Positions 5,181 through 6,555 of a DNA stretch of 6,555 nt are shown piece after piece (positions within the stretch are counted from its first letter, which is position 1; every line of letters begins with the position of its first letter). This DNA is from an uncultured Granulosicoccus sp. GTDB lineage: Bacteria > Pseudomonadota > Gammaproteobacteria > Granulosicoccales > Granulosicoccaceae. Both the position numbers and the translations under genes were made by a program. The notes under the pieces are model-generated. The model was not told where the DNA came from. It searched no databases and saw nothing but the letters and a program-made list of their open reading frames with translations. The DNA lies in the NCBI GenBank assembly GCA_938016235.1, contig CALLPU010000420.1, forward strand, positions 1-6,555, given 5' to 3'.

Positions 5181-6555
5181 GCTCGTTAGCCCATTCGCGC
5201 AGTTTGAATTTCTGGATTTTACCGGTAGAGGTTTTCGGTAAATCACGAAAGATCACGGTCTTCGGGCATTTGAAGTGGGCAAGGTTTTCCCGGCACCACT
5301 CGATCAATTCCTGTTCGGTGGCAGACTCGCCCCGTTTCAAGGTCACGAATGCGCAAGGCGTTTCTCCCCATTTTTCGTCCGGGCGCGCGGCGACCGCTGC
5401 TTCGAGAACGCTGGGATGTGCATACAGTGCATCCTCAATTTCGATGGACGAGATATTCTCGCCACCGGAAATGATGATGTCTTTTGATCGATCCAGAATG
5501 CGTAAGTAGCCGTCGGGATCCATGATGGCCAGATCACCGCTGTGAAACCAGCCACCTTTGAACGCTTCGGCATTGGCATCCGCGTTTCTGAAATATCCTC
5601 GCATCACGATATTGCCGCGAAACATGACCTCGCCAATGGTTTTTCCATCGCGTGGTACCGGCACCAGCGTGTCTGGATCCAGTACGTCAAGTTCATCCAG
5701 AACCTGATAGCGCACACCTTGTCGGGACTTGATTCTGGCGCGTTCTGTTTCATCCAGGTTGTCCCAATCCGGGTTCCACGCACACATCACGGCGGGCCCA
5801 TAGGTTTCGGTAAGCCCATAGGTGTGCGTGATATGAAATCCCAGCGACTCGATACGCGACAGGACACTGGCTGGTGGCGGAGCCGCTGCGGTCATGATAT
5901 TCACCACATGTGGCAGGGGGCGGACCACGGCAGGGTCGGCGTTGATAATGAAGTTGAGGATAATGGGCGCTCCGCAAAAGTGGGTAACACCGTGAGCGTC
6001 AATGCTGTTGTAAATGGTCTCTGCCGTAATGCTTCTGGCGCAGACACTGGTGCCGGCATTGGCCGCCAGCGACCACGGAAAACACCAGCCATTGCAATGA
6101 AACATGGGCAGCGTCCACAGATAGACCGGGTGTGGCCCCATATGCCAGCCGGTGATATTGGACAAGGCGTTCATTGTGGCACCGCGATGGTGATAGACGA
6201 CGCCTTTGGGTTTACCCGTCGTACCGGAGGTGTAGTTCAATGAGATCGACTGCCATTCGTCGGCTGGCAGTTGCCACTGCCACTCGGGATCAATAGCCGG
6301 CAGTGATTCGTGGGTGTGAGATAGCGTGTCCACGAAAGCGTCATAGCGAACGTCGCTGATGGGATCGCCGGCTGCTTCATCATCATCAATGGTTATGAGC
6401 ACAGGCTTGTTTTCCAGACCGTCGAGTGCTTCATTCACCACTTGGGTGGAGTCTCGATCCACGAACAGTACTCTGGCACCACCGTGTTCAAGGATGTGGC
6501 GAATGGTGCTGGCCTCGAGCCGTGTGTTGATAGCGTTCAGAATACCGCCACACAT
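5176..6555 (-). CDS. AMP-forming acyl-CoA synthetase, DmdB / short- to medium-chain type (N-terminus cut by window edge)
   Basis: This ANL-superfamily enzyme activates a carboxylic acid with ATP to an acyl-adenylate and then forms the CoA thioester. The visible 459 residues contain the P-loop YTSGTTGKPKG (108-118), LPMFHCNGWCFPW (149-161), the adenine motif YGLTETYGP (246-254), FHSGDLA (337-343, Asp341), hinge-region DRSKD (355-359, Arg356), SGGENISSIEIE (363-374), and catalytic Lys446 in KTSTGKIQK. All core motifs are intact. The first visible residue, Met, is probably internal: the sequence opens at GGILNAINTRL, which in relatives lies some 75-85 residues into a protein of about 540. The true start is therefore beyond the window. 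The FHCNGWCFPW motif and overall pattern resemble DmdB (3-methylmercaptopropionyl-CoA ligase) and related short- or medium-chain acyl-CoA ligases, including plant acyl-activating enzymes. The substrate cannot be read from the sequence. No signal peptide is expected; it should act in the cytoplasm. It converges with the HDOD gene 34 bp away. Confidence 0.93.
   Translation of the reverse strand: MCGGILNAINTRLEASTIRHILEHGGARVLFVDRDSTQVVNEALDGLENKPVLITIDDDEAAGDPISDVRYDAFVDTLSHTHESLPAIDPEWQWQLPADEWQSISLNYTSGTTGKPKGVVYHHRGATMNALSNITGWHMGPHPVYLWTLPMFHCNGWCFPWSLAANAGTSVCARSITAETIYNSIDAHGVTHFCGAPIILNFIINADPAVVRPLPHVVNIMTAAAPPPASVLSRIESLGFHITHTYGLTETYGPAVMCAWNPDWDNLDETERARIKSRQGVRYQVLDELDVLDPDTLVPVPRDGKTIGEVMFRGNIVMRGYFRNADANAEAFKGGWFHSGDLAIMDPDGYLRILDRSKDIIISGGENISSIEIEDALYAHPSVLEAAVAARPDEKWGETPCAFVTLKRGESATEQELIEWCRENLAHFKCPKTVIFRDLPKTSTGKIQKFKLREWANEL

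Noticed and set aside
5542..6243. 233-codon open frame on the plus strand opposite the acyl-CoA ligase
   Set aside because: It overlaps the core motifs of a well-conserved ANL enzyme and its translation resembles no known family.

Overview
The window looks like an ordinary chromosomal housekeeping region of a gammaproteobacterium, probably a free-living or marine one. The main evidence is the fused 23S rRNA methyltransferase RlmKL (two separate enzymes in many other bacteria) followed by a SohB-type S49 peptidase, both very close to their gammaproteobacterial families. Base composition looks moderately GC-rich and uniform by eye. I see no insertion sequence, integrase, tRNA, rRNA, CRISPR array or phage gene. 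A genus cannot be named from this sequence alone.

Layout, left to right. Positions 1-515 (minus strand) hold the first 171 codons of a metallo-beta-lactamase-fold protein of the beta-CASP RNA-nuclease type; its C-terminal part lies outside the window. A divergent intergenic region (516-683) contains a perfect 16-bp dyad. Positions 684-2981 (plus) encode RlmKL, the bifunctional 23S rRNA methyltransferase. After a 126-bp gap comes sohB (3108-4211, plus), a membrane-anchored S49 serine peptidase. An 84-bp gap leads to an HDOD-domain protein (4296-5141, plus). A 34-bp convergent gap with a long imperfect hairpin separates it from the last gene (5176-6555, minus), an AMP-forming acyl-CoA synthetase that runs off the right edge and lacks roughly its first 75-85 residues.

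The genes do not form an evident pathway. The left half has an RNA theme: a putative RNA-processing beta-CASP enzyme facing an rRNA modification enzyme. sohB and the HDOD gene are co-directional and could share a transcript. The acyl-CoA ligase is a separate convergent unit, most like the DmdB / short- to medium-chain acyl-CoA ligase group. I found no convincing new biological system. The most useful second looks are the truncated beta-CASP gene, the dyad in the divergent promoter region, start-codon corrections for rlmKL and sohB, the expanded inter-domain linker of RlmKL, the substituted HD motif of the HDOD protein, and the convergent hairpin.
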